Assembly: GCF_040739495.1 (NCBI RefSeq)
Contig: NZ_CP145263.1
Coordinates: forward strand, 806,001-870,000
Direction of reading: 5' to 3'
DNA from: Staphylococcus capitis subsp. capitis
GTDB lineage: Bacteria; Bacillota; Bacilli; Staphylococcales; Staphylococcaceae
DNA length: 64,000 nucleotides
Part shown: positions 55,919 through 63,557 of the stretch, piece by piece
Numbering within the stretch: the first letter of the stretch is position 1
Layout: the number at the start of each line of letters is the position of its first letter
Notes under the pieces: generated by a model
Told to the model about the DNA's origin: nothing
Databases searched by the model: none
What the model saw: the letters and a program-made list of their open reading frames with translations, nothing else
Translations under genes and position numbers: made by a program

Positions 55919-56452
55919 TTGGAATTAGTACAAAGATTTGCAGTTAAGAACCTAAAGACAAAATATAATGCTACATACCTAAAGCAAGCATTTGATGAAT
56001 GGGAACAACGAATAGAAGATATGTACGCACTGCACTATCCGAGAATGTTTATTGATCCATACACTATGCAGTTGTCCTATGAGTCGAATCACATAGAAGA
56101 TTTAGCATTATCTATTATTGAAGAATGAGATAAGCTGCACAAATATAAACATCATTCAAAGAATGATTTAAAACAATTTCATAAATTATTATCTCAATAT
56201 TCTGATGATGAACAACGACAAATTAAAAGGTATCAAAAAGATAGTATTTTGATTGATGATGAATTATTAAATCGAATTAGTAATGACATTTTGCAATTAG
56301 TGAATTCAACTAAAGATAACAAACGTCAATCCATGCAAGAAGAAATCAAATTGGAAAAAGAAAAGCGTAAGATAGACGGTAAAGCTCGTAAGCAACGTAT
56401 TAAAGAACGTTTGAAACAAGAGAGGCAACAAAAACAAATGCAATTAGTATAA
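55919..56452 (+). pseudogene. Packaging-operon gene interrupted by an in-frame TGA
   Basis: From TTG 55919 (SD AAGGGTG) the frame encodes 69 residues (starting MELVQRFAVKNLKTKYNATY) up to TGA at 56126-56128. The same frame then stays open for another 107 codons (DKLHKYKHHSKNDLKQFH onward) to 56452. The second part has no ATG near its beginning and no SD before its first TTG (56249), so it is unlikely to be a separate gene. The simplest reading is one protein of about 177 residues with a nonsense mutation. The C-terminal part is Lys/Arg/Gln-rich and helical. The function is unknown, but the position is within the packaging module. Confidence 0.65.
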
Positions 56453-56464
56453 GGAGAAGTGAAA

Positions 56465-57052
56465 ATGAAAACAGAAGCATATTTTGAAGAATACAACCAG
56501 TTTATTACTAATCAACGTAAAGCAATTAATGAATTAGAACAACAACGTAATGATTTACAAGCTAAAATTAAATCAGATAAAGAGGAATATAAGCAGTTAG
56601 TAGCGAATGGTGAAGACGATAAGGCAGATGAACTATATCAAACTACTGACGCCGATGAAAGGCAATTAAAAGCTATTAGCAAGCGTCTTGCTACTAAACA
56701 AGAAGTATTTGATGAAACTAGAAAAGAAAAAGCAATTGAATTGATTAAACATCAAGCAGATTTACCTCATTTGTACAAAAAGGACAAAGAACGTATATTA
56801 GCAAAATTTGAGCCAATCGTTGAGGAATATAACAAAATTGCAAATGAAATTTCAAAATTAAACGATGAATATGAAATAGAATTTGATAGATTTGTTCGAG
56901 TTTATGACAAAGAAAACTTTGAAAAGGATGAAGAAGTAAGAGCAGAAATTAGAAACTATTTCAGTCCTAATAGATATTCAAATTATGTAGGTGGAGATGT
57001 ACTACCATTCATTAATATAAAAAATAAAATGCAATTAAGAGGTGATAAATAA
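56465..57052 (+). CDS. Probable capsid morphogenesis protein, CpmA-like
   Basis: A 195-residue coiled-coil protein (INELEQQRNDLQAKIKSDKEEYKQL and VEEYNKIANEISKLNDEYEIEF). ATG 56465 follows GGAG; a GTG at 56459 is less likely. It lies directly before a CpmB-like gene and close to terS, where SaPIs encode CpmA, which helps redirect helper capsids to small size. The call rests on position, size and helical character rather than a signature motif. Confidence 0.55.
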   Translation: MKTEAYFEEYNQFITNQRKAINELEQQRNDLQAKIKSDKEEYKQLVANGEDDKADELYQTTDADERQLKAISKRLATKQEVFDETRKEKAIELIKHQADLPHLYKKDKERILAKFEPIVEEYNKIANEISKLNDEYEIEFDRFVRVYDKENFEKDEEVRAEIRNYFSPNRYSNYVGGDVLPFINIKNKMQLRGDK

Positions 57053-57261
57053 TGGCTAGAAAATATAATTTAGATAAGGTTAGCAATTATATTTTAACAG
57101 AAACAACGTTATCGGCAGACGAATGTCAAAAATTATTAGATGTAGTAGAACAACAAATTTCTCAAAATATTCAACAGCTAAGAAAAGATGAACTATCCAA
57201 AAAATCACAAAGAGAGAAAAGTCTTAAGAGAATGGCCGAAGAAAATCGCATAGTTAAATAA
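57052..57261 (+). CDS. cpmB: Capsid size-redirecting scaffold protein, CpmB-like
   Basis: A 69-residue helical protein ending KRMAEENRIVK. SaPI CpmB is about 72 residues and ends in a capsid-binding RIIK motif shared with the helper scaffold protein; RIVK here is a conservative variant. It starts on the last base of the preceding gene's stop (TAATG). Together with the CpmA-like neighbour it suggests the island makes small capsids. The rest of the sequence is divergent. Confidence 0.68.
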   Translation: MARKYNLDKVSNYILTETTLSADECQKLLDVVEQQISQNIQQLRKDELSKKSQREKSLKRMAEENRIVK

Positions 57262-57268
57262 ATATCTT

Positions 57269-57288
57269 GCCTATCCTTAGTGGTAGGC
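57269..57288 (+). other. Small hairpin before terS
   Basis: GCCTATCC-TTAG-TGGTAGGC lies between the cpmB-like gene and terS, without a long T-run. It may modulate readthrough or mRNA stability. Confidence 0.4.
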
Positions 57289-57313
57289 ACTATTTATATT
57301 AAGGAGTGAGTAT

Positions 57314-57886
57314 ATGGACAAATTAACACCTAAGCAAGAGCGTTTTGTAAATGAATATATAAGAACATTAAATATTACTCAAAGCGCTATAAAAGCTGGC
57401 TATTCACCTAAAACTGCACACGTTACAGGGTGTCGCTTGTTAAAGAAGAAACATATTAATGATTATATCCAAGAGCAAAAGAAAAAAGTTATTGACGAAA
57501 GTGTATTAAGTGCTAATGAGCTATTGCATTTATTAACCAATTCAGCAGTCGGTGATGAAACTGAAACTAAGGAAGTTGTTGTCAAACGTGGTGAATATAA
57601 AGAGAATCCACAAAATGGCAAAGTACAGTTAGTTTATAATGAACATGTTGAACTGATAGAGGTGCCAATTAAGCCTAGTGACCGTTTACGTGCTAGAGAT
57701 ATGTTGGGTAAGTATCATAAGTTATTTACTGATAAGAAAGAGTTAGCTACGGACACACCAATTTTAATTAATATAGGTGAATGGCCGGAAGATGAGGAAG
57801 AAGAAAAACGAAAAGCACTAGATGAAATACATGAACAACACCCTAATAGAACAATGATTATTAATGATATTCCAGAAGAGGACTGA
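57314..57886 (+). CDS. terS: Terminase small subunit TerS
   Basis: A 190-residue Terminase_2 family protein. Its N-terminal DNA-binding region reads LTPKQERFVNEYIRTLNITQSAIKAGYSPKTAHVTGCRLLKK, and the acidic C-terminus would bind the helper's large subunit. The island TerS recognises the island pac site and diverts packaging from phage DNA. SD AAGGAGTG precedes ATG 57314. This implies a pac-type helper phage. Confidence 0.93.
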   Translation: MDKLTPKQERFVNEYIRTLNITQSAIKAGYSPKTAHVTGCRLLKKKHINDYIQEQKKKVIDESVLSANELLHLLTNSAVGDETETKEVVVKRGEYKENPQNGKVQLVYNEHVELIEVPIKPSDRLRARDMLGKYHKLFTDKKELATDTPILINIGEWPEDEEEEKRKALDEIHEQHPNRTMIINDIPEED

Positions 57887-57891
57887 TAACC

Positions 57892-58149
57892 GTGTGTTCT
57901 AAAGTAGAACAGATTGATGTAAACGATATGTTTAATAGAGCTATGAGCATTAGAGAAAATACTGTTATTACTTATACTAATCTAATGACAGATAAGGAAA
58001 TAGAGATCTGGAACTCACTAAATGCAGCAGAGCGAGGAGGCATTATACTATCCTTTAATTTAATGTTAGTGAAGAATGGTGTAGATAGAAGAATAGTGCC
58101 ATCTATAATGTTAAATGATGATAGGATATTTATTTATTCAAATGTATAG
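57892..58149 (+). CDS. Hypothetical protein downstream of terS
   Basis: An 85-residue protein from GTG 57892, five bases after terS. It has a mixed helical/beta pattern (MFNRAMSIRENTVITYTNLMTDKEIEIWNSLN). SaPI packaging operons usually end with a small gene here; its role is unknown to me. A hairpin terminator follows at once. Confidence 0.65.
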   Translation: MCSKVEQIDVNDMFNRAMSIRENTVITYTNLMTDKEIEIWNSLNAAERGGIILSFNLMLVKNGVDRRIVPSIMLNDDRIFIYSNV

Positions 58150-58178
58150 CGTCAGGCCTTAATAGGTTTGACGTTTTT
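58149..58178 (+). terminator. Terminator of the packaging operon
   Basis: GCGTCAGGCC-TTAATA-GGTTTGACG followed by TTTTTAT, with two mismatches in the stem. Confidence 0.75.
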
Positions 58179-58179
58179 A

Positions 58180-58475
58180 TGTATATATATTAATACTAGG
58201 TACTAAAAGACGCTGAGAGAACTATTATATTGCATTGAAATTAAACAAAATGATATGTGTATATGTGATCGTCAAATTTAAATACTAAGGGCAAAAAAGG
58301 GCATAATTTTGATGGTAAGGGCAAATTAAATAGTTAGCACACGGACAAGTTAAATATCTCATTTTAAACGTCACTTACCAGTGGCGTTTTTTAACGCTGA
58401 GAAACGACCTGTGTTGCAGTGGGTAATTAATTTATGTGACTATGTATGTAAAGTACTTAAAAGAGGCTGAATTAT
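58180..58475. other. Repeat-containing spacer before the cargo
   Basis: No gene is visible. It holds copies of three short repeat families that recur further right: CGCTGAGA-type (58211 and 58395), AAGGGCA-type (58287-58324) and AAGTTAAATA-type (58347-58368). A hairpin (AACGTCACTT-ACCA-GTGGCGTT, near 58368-58388) also lies here. Confidence 0.6.
58287..58324 (+). repeat. AAGGGCA-type repeat, copy 1
   Basis: Contains AGGGCAAAAAAGGGCATAAT followed by TTTGATGG and AAGGGCAA. Related copies lie at 59813-59851 and 63018-63056. Confidence 0.8.
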
Positions 58476-59297
58476 ATGATAAGAATAAAAAAGTGGTTTT
58501 TATTTATTTTAATAGCAATAATGTTATTAGTTTTTTACATTATTGTCGCTAAACTAAAGGGAATAGAATACAAAGATAAAATAACGCTATGTATTTCATT
58601 CACTGGTTTATTTGCTACATTTTTAGGGGCTTATTTAGGTGCTAAAATTTCTTCGGATAATGCAAGGAAAATGCAAAAAGAACAACTTGAAATTCAAAAT
58701 TTAGAGAAAAATATTGGAAACAATTATGAATACTTAGTGGAATTTGAAAAATTAATTAGAGATTTTTCTACGTATAATTTTAAAGGTTTTGGAACATATC
58801 TTATATATTTTTTATTTGTCAAAAAATTTGAATTTTATAATAATTTAGTATATATGAATAGGCAACTAATTGCATATAACTCATTTAAATCAAATATTGT
58901 AAATAAAAATTTATATGGTACTAATATTTCTTTATTGGTAAATAGAGAAACTAGAAAGTTTTCAACTAATTTTGAGTTGTTATATTCTCTGTTTATGGAT
59001 TGTAATAATTATGCATTAACATTAATAAAAAGAAACTATGATGATATTAAATTTGAGAATATTACGGATTTTTTCTTTTTATACTATAATGGAGATCGGT
59101 GTATTTTTAGAATGGAATTTAATAATGGTAAAAGTAAGGATATAGATATTATGAGCATTGATAAAAAGGGTTTTAAAATTTATTATTATATTTTCAAATT
59201 TTATAGTATACAAAGAAAAATGTATAAAGAAAATAAAAAGCTGAAGTATAGAACTCCTTACCAGCTTTTAAATTATATAAATAGTTTGTATCAGTAA
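58476..59297 (+). CDS. Island cargo protein with two membrane helices
   Basis: A 273-residue protein. Two N-terminal membrane helices (WFLFILIAIMLLVFYIIV at 7-24; ITLCISFTGLFATFLGAYLGA at about 36-56) are followed by a coiled-coil stretch (DNARKMQKEQLEIQNLEKNI) and a large aromatic, Asn/Lys-rich cytoplasmic part. There is no enzyme motif I recognise. SD AAGAGGC lies before ATG 58476. The gene is very AT-rich and bounded on both sides by similar 110-base repeats. The shape (membrane anchor, coil, unknown effector domain) resembles some phage-defence proteins, but that is speculation. Confidence 0.7.
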   Translation: MIRIKKWFLFILIAIMLLVFYIIVAKLKGIEYKDKITLCISFTGLFATFLGAYLGAKISSDNARKMQKEQLEIQNLEKNIGNNYEYLVEFEKLIRDFSTYNFKGFGTYLIYFLFVKKFEFYNNLVYMNRQLIAYNSFKSNIVNKNLYGTNISLLVNRETRKFSTNFELLYSLFMDCNNYALTLIKRNYDDIKFENITDFFFLYYNGDRCIFRMEFNNGKSKDIDIMSIDKKGFKIYYYIFKFYSIQRKMYKENKKLKYRTPYQLLNYINSLYQ

Positions 59298-59812
59298 TAT
59301 ACAACTATATAAACTAAATATTGATATGAAGTGGATTATAGGACTTTAACGCTCATAAAAAGAGATAGAATACTACTCTAATATAAGGCAATACTTTATT
59401 ATGCACTCTTTCAATTTATCTTATTAAAATTATTTATACATGTATACAATCATTCATAACTGATAAGTTAAATAGCTCATTCTAAAAATTATATTTGTGT
59501 ATAGGCATTTTTAACGCTGAGAAACATCCTATGATGCATTGAGGTATTAATTTGTGCAACTATGTGTTTAAAGCTACTGATATACGTCTAATAATAATCA
59601 TAATAAACATCAATTTATGCAACATTTTAGGAGTTTTAAAAAGTGTATGAAGTAAGGTGTATCAAGTGTTTGAAGTGGATTGATTAATTTCAAAATTTGC
59701 ATTAAGAATATACTACATAACAATATCAAAACTAAATGTAGTAATTATGTAAATAAGATTGCAAGGCTCAATATTGAGCTTTGTAAATGATTATTATTGA
59801 AATATTAAATTT

Positions 59813-59851
59813 AAGGGCAGAAAAAGGGCGTAATTTTGAAATAAAGGGCAA
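59813..59851 (+). repeat. AAGGGCA-type repeat, copy 2
   Basis: AAGGGCAGAAAAAGGGCGTA followed by ATTTTGAA and AAAGGGCAAG; similar to copies at 58287 and 63018. Confidence 0.78.
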
Positions 59852-60275
59852 GAGTATGAATGTGATTTTTAGTGTATATGCTTATAAATACTGATATAAA
59901 GAACTTTTGAAAGTTTGTGATGTTGTATAAAACAAACATTACGATTGATATGGAATAGTTGCTATAGAAGTGAGTTAGTCATTCGTCAGTTCATACTAAT
60001 TAAAACATTTAGTATAATATTAAACGAGCATATGTGGGTTGTTGCTAATGAGTTATAGGCACCGTGTCACAGAATGGCAGTAGATTAATATTATACGAAT
60101 ACACATGTTTACTTTTTATTATTAAAATCGCGTTTTAAATCAATAACAGTTTATACTTTGATATTGCAGTTAAGTGACTATTAACTTTGTTAAAACTGTA
60201 AAAATATAGGATGAAAATTTATTGAAATTCAAGCTATCCTATAGACTTTTAAATTAGAAAGGTTAATAATTATTA

Positions 60276-60315
60276 TATAAAGATGATTATTCTCCTCCGG
60301 AAAATCATCTTTATA
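60276..60315 (+). ncRNA. Hairpin with CTCCTCC loop upstream of the modulin-like ORF
   Basis: TATAAAGATGATT (60276-60288) pairs perfectly with AATCATCTTTATA (60303-60315) around the loop ATTCTCCTCCGGAA. CTCCTCC is an anti-Shine-Dalgarno sequence, like the C-rich loops of staphylococcal regulatory RNAs. Neither strand has a good T-run here, so it is not an obvious terminator. RNA status is inferred. Confidence 0.4.
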
Positions 60316-60399
60316 AACCAATCATTTCACGTCTGTCATTCATGCATAGCTAAATGTTTAAAATGACCCTATCAAATCAAATTATTAGAGGTGAAAGCA

Positions 60400-60480
60400 A
60401 TGAGCGACTTCGTACAATTCGCTGAAAAAGTAATTAATTTTTTACGTAGCATCTTAGTCAATGGTGAACCAAACAATTAA
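60400..60480 (+). CDS. Phenol-soluble-modulin-like amphipathic peptide
   Basis: A 26-residue ORF with SD AGAGGTG eight bases before ATG 60400 and a strong terminator ten bases after its stop. The peptide begins MSDFVQFAEKVINFLRSIL and ends VNGEPNN. Hydrophobic residues (F4, V5, F7, A8, V11, I12, F14, L15, I18, L19) recur every three to four positions, giving a clear amphipathic helix, with no signal peptide or cysteine. Size and pattern resemble delta-toxin and alpha-type modulins, although the net charge is about -1. It stands alone in island cargo, like psm-mec on SCCmec. A type I toxin is an alternative. It is too short for routine calling. Confidence 0.6.
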   Translation: MSDFVQFAEKVINFLRSILVNGEPNN

Positions 60481-60489
60481 TGAAAAATG

Positions 60490-60515
60490 ACCACTCCTAA
60501 ATTGGAGTGGTTTTT
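60490..60515 (+). terminator. Terminator of the modulin-like gene
   Basis: ACCACTCC-TAAATT-GGAGTGGT followed by TTTTT, a perfect eight-pair stem ten bases after the stop. Confidence 0.92.
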
Positions 60516-60739
60516 AAGTATAAAACATTTACTCTTAGATCATTTGACTTTCGCAACTATTTTAATAAATAGTGAACAATTTTAAAACACAGTACAAATC
60601 ACTAGACAATTCTTGTATACAGATTAACAATTAGTTTGTAAGAGTTGTTCACCTCTTATTATATTTTTCACATAGGTTCTCCGAAACTTACTGACAAATT
60701 TTAAGATTTGTGCTACACCACAATTGGTTTAGCTTCTTG

Positions 60740-61267
60740 TTATTGCGATATATGTAGTATTTGATAAACTTGAACTTTTTTGTCAATATTTTTTGGAACT
60801 TCATTTACAAAAGAATATTTTACAGCTTTCCACTTATCAGGGTTATATATTATTGACTGTGCTAATATATTATCAAATGAATAGAATTTGTTTTCAATAT
60901 CATGATTTTTTAATGAAGAGGAAGGACTTATATTAATATATTCCTCAAGAACGTACTTACTATTACATACATCATCTGTGATATTTACTAAATAAGTGAC
61001 GCCAATATTAATTGAATGCCAACCAAAAGATGAAATAATATTATCAAAATATCCATCAAATATAAATTTTGTCATACCTTTAGAATTTCTCCATAAGTAT
61101 AAAGGTGAGTAACTTTTAGTTATATTATCTTCATCGCTAATTAAATAAGCTTTAATAATTAAATCTTCAAAACCATCAGTTTTAAATCCGTTTTCGCGAA
61201 CTCTTTTTTTTATAATTTCCATATCATAGTCACTAGGTAACTTAACTTCATATTGCATTGCATACAT
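60740..61267 (-). CDS. DUF4865-family protein
   Basis: A 175-residue cytoplasmic protein. Its sequence (MQYEVKLPSDYDMEIIKKRV, then FKTDGFEDLIIKAYLI, SPLYLWRNSKGMTKFIFDGYFDNI, SFGWHSINIGV) is what I recall of the DUF4865 family, whose members usually lie next to a LysR-type regulator. Here a LysR gene is divergently transcribed 107 bases away, supporting the pairing. Biochemical function is unknown. It starts at ATG 61267 with SD GGAGG and is normal in length. Confidence 0.75.
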   Translation of the reverse strand: MYAMQYEVKLPSDYDMEIIKKRVRENGFKTDGFEDLIIKAYLISDEDNITKSYSPLYLWRNSKGMTKFIFDGYFDNIISSFGWHSINIGVTYLVNITDDVCNSKYVLEEYINISPSSSLKNHDIENKFYSFDNILAQSIIYNPDKWKAVKYSFVNEVPKNIDKKVQVYQILHISQ

Positions 61268-61374
61268 ATTAAAAATACCTCCTTATTTATTTAATAATAA
61301 ACTAACACGTAAAAATTATTAGTCATATTACTAAATTATGATATAGTTATCACAAAAACTGATAGGTGATTAGA

Positions 61375-62097
61375 GTGAATTTTAACGATTTAAAAATATT
61401 CAATGTCGTATATGAAGAACAGTCTATTAATAAAGCTTCTATAAGACTACGATATGCTCAATCTAATATATCTCAAAGAATTTCCCAAATTGAAAAAGAT
61501 TTGGGGGCGAATTTATTAGTAAGAAGTAACAAAGGAGTTTTCCCTAATAAGGAAGGTGAGTATTTTTATAAATATAGCAAAAAAGTATTAATGGATACTG
61601 CTAAGATGAAAAAAGTGATTCAGTTGCATGCTAAAACTAAACTATATTCAGAGTTTATTTTTAATTATATGATCGAAACTAATGAATTATCAATGGAAAA
61701 TGAAAATATTAAATTAGCTACAACTGGAAATCTAAAATATGAAATTGAATTTAATGATTTTGATAGTGTCATATCATTTAATAAAATTAACAAATTACAA
61801 TATAAGTTGGAATATACCAAAGTGATTAAGTTAATGTTATTTGGTGCTAATGATAATAGTGATATGCCAATGTTTGTGAACAGTGACAAACAATGTCCAA
61901 TTAGGCTCTTGTCATTAGATGTCAAAGAAAAATCACGTGAAATTATAGAGATTGATTCCTTAGCAGCTATTATTAATCTTATACAATCTGGCAAAGGAAT
62001 TGCTTTATTGCCTATAGTAATTGGGAAAAATAGAGGGTTAACAAATCTATCATTAAAATCTTATGATTTGAAGTATTATAAATATATTAAGGCATAA
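61375..62097 (+). CDS. LysR-family transcriptional regulator
   Basis: A 240-residue protein with an N-terminal LysR helix-turn-helix (INKASIRLRYAQSNISQRISQIEKDLGANLLVRSNKGV). The effector domain is shorter than usual (typical LysR proteins have about 290 residues), but no frameshift is visible, so it may be a compact form. The start is GTG at 61375 (SD AGGTGAT), with an in-frame GTG at 61366 as alternative. It is divergent from the DUF4865 gene and probably controls it. Confidence 0.85.
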   Translation: MNFNDLKIFNVVYEEQSINKASIRLRYAQSNISQRISQIEKDLGANLLVRSNKGVFPNKEGEYFYKYSKKVLMDTAKMKKVIQLHAKTKLYSEFIFNYMIETNELSMENENIKLATTGNLKYEIEFNDFDSVISFNKINKLQYKLEYTKVIKLMLFGANDNSDMPMFVNSDKQCPIRLLSLDVKEKSREIIEIDSLAAIINLIQSGKGIALLPIVIGKNRGLTNLSLKSYDLKYYKYIKA

Positions 62098-62471
62098 TAA
62101 TGTTTACATAAAATTTCGTGTAAATTGTATTATAATTAACATTTAGTAATCCTATTAATAAATAAAGACGGTGGGAGAAGCATTTTGTAGCATTAAGTGG
62201 AATGGTCTTACAATACATCACTTTTTTGAAGTTGAAATAGTTCATATCTATTGAAGTGAGCCTCTATTTGTACTTATGCTGTTATTGTGTTAAGGGGAAT
62301 ATTTGTAGACTTATTTGCACTTAACAGTGTATTTGAATAATACAGACTAAAAATACTGGCTGCTAATATATAGTGTAATTGCTCTTATTATGGCTAGTGT
62401 AGCTATATATTTATTTTATTTCAAATAATCATATTAAAAAATTATTAATTCAACTATAGAGAGGGATCTAA
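62098..62471. other. AT-rich spacer in island cargo
   Basis: A 374-base gap. A TATAAT-like element lies near 62132 and the SD of the next gene near 62459. An open stretch just before 62430 would encode a short hydrophobic peptide, but it has no start with a ribosome binding site. Nothing else is supported. Confidence 0.5.
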
Positions 62472-62999
62472 TTGTATAAATACAAAGTTTATAATAATCT
62501 AACTACATCACCATCAAAGATTGAAAATTGTAATAATAAAAGTATAGTTGGTTTTGTGAAGAAAAGTTATTCTAATCTTATTAAACGAGTTATTAATTTT
62601 ATAGGTGATGGTAAATTCTACAATTGCTTTGAAGTATATGATGAATATAATAAACTTATTTTTCAATCTCAACAAATTAATCAACTTAAGCATAAAAACT
62701 ATTACGTGAAATACCTGAGCAATACTAGTAAAACCTTTTCTATTAAACTAATTGATGAAAGCAAAATAACAATTTTTGAAAAAGCTACATTTTCATTTTT
62801 TAATAAGGAATTTGAAATTCAAAACATTGTAGGTGATTGGGCGTATATTATTGATAAGGATCAAGGGAAGAAAATAGCTAGATCTAAAAATCCTATAACA
62901 GAACCAGTTTCGGTTTATTTTGAACTATTAGATGAAAGTTATAAAGAAAATGAAATACTATTTTTAGGGATTTTACATACATACTTATATGGTGGTTAG
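62472..62999 (+). CDS. Tubby C-terminal/LURP-one-like protein
   Basis: A 175-residue protein from TTG 62472 with SD AGAGGGA. It lacks signal and membrane segments and is beta-rich: FYNCFEVYDEYNKLIFQSQQ, FSIKLIDESKITIFEKATF, VSVYFELLDESYKENEILFLGIL, ending HTYLYGG. The pattern (a residue on a strand, a turn, and FEVYDE/FELLDE repeats) matches the small tubby-like proteins that I remember from Firmicutes, whose role is unknown. It is the last island gene before attR. Confidence 0.5.
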   Translation: MYKYKVYNNLTTSPSKIENCNNKSIVGFVKKSYSNLIKRVINFIGDGKFYNCFEVYDEYNKLIFQSQQINQLKHKNYYVKYLSNTSKTFSIKLIDESKITIFEKATFSFFNKEFEIQNIVGDWAYIIDKDQGKKIARSKNPITEPVSVYFELLDESYKENEILFLGILHTYLYGG

Positions 63000-63017
63000 T
63001 TATAAGTGGAAATATTT

Positions 63018-63056
63018 AAGGGCAAAAAAAGGGCATAATTTTGATGATAATGGCAA
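63018..63056 (+). repeat. AAGGGCA-type repeat, copy 3
   Basis: AAGGGCAAAAAAAGGGCATA followed by ATTTTGATG and TGGCAAG; nearest to copy 1 (58287). It lies 112 bases left of the right arm repeat. Confidence 0.8.
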
Positions 63057-63167
63057 GTGCATGAACAGTAGTATAATCAGACTTATTCTTTGCCCCAAAT
63101 TACTTTTGTTTTTCAATTTTAACATTTCATCGTTAGCTATATATCGTATTTTGATATACTATTCGAA

Positions 63168-63186
63168 TGACATAATTATGACATAA
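63168..63186 (+). repeat. Right integrase arm-type repeat
   Basis: TGACATAATTATGACATAA, 18 of 19 bases identical to 48192-48210 and in the same orientation. Confidence 0.6.
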
Positions 63187-63286
63187 CAGAATAAAAAAGC
63201 TAAAAATAATAGGGTTATTCAAAGTTCTAAATGTTGATATTATAGTCTTTTCACTCTCTATTTATATCTATTTTATACGACACTTA

Positions 63287-63304
63287 ATGCCGGGAATGAT
63301 GTAA
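63287..63304 (+). repeat. attR, right 18-base core
   Basis: ATGCCGGGAATGATGTAA, identical to the groEL end at 48130-48147. Confidence 0.92.
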
Positions 63305-63329
63305 TTACATCATTCTGGTTGTTAATTTT

Positions 63330-63368
63330 ACTCCTTTTAGAGTTTTTTTACTCTGAAAGGAGTTTTTT
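63330..63368 (+). terminator. Displaced groEL terminator
   Basis: ACTCCTTTTAGAGT-TTTTTT-ACTCTGAAAGGAGT followed by Ts, 26 bases after attR. It was probably the groESL terminator before island insertion. Confidence 0.75.
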
Positions 63369-63557
63369 GTATCTATTATTTTCGGTTATTATTGTAATTA
63401 GAGTATTTTAGTTTATAAAAATATATTATAATAAATTTAACTATAATATGAGGAGAATTGCTGTATTTAAGTATCGAAATTTAAGCTTTTAAACTTAAAT
63501 ACTCAATTAATGAATCATAAATGCTATTGTTAAAAATTTTGGGAGGATATGACAACT

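Larger units (their letters stand above)
59298..60399. other. 1.1-kb cargo spacer with repeats and a structured RNA candidate
   Basis: No ORF with a ribosome binding site is seen. It holds second copies of the AAGTTAAATA-type (59465-59486) and CGCTGAGA-type (59515) repeats, AAGGGCA-type copy 2 (59813-59851), a small inverted repeat (AAGGCTCAATATTGAGCTTT, 59763-59782), and a strong hairpin with a C-rich loop at 60276-60315. The base composition is very AT-rich. Confidence 0.6.

Noticed and set aside
56249..56452. Independent 67-residue gene
   Set aside because: The TTG start lacks an SD and the frame is open upstream to the TGA that ends the previous ORF, so it is part of one interrupted gene.
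62400..62440. Short hydrophobic peptide before the tubby-like gene
   Set aside because: The open stretch lacks an ATG, GTG or TTG start with a Shine-Dalgarno sequence.
62989..63186. 65-codon ORF at the island right end
   Set aside because: It overlaps the AAGGGCA repeat and the arm repeat; composition and lack of an SD suggest noncoding DNA.
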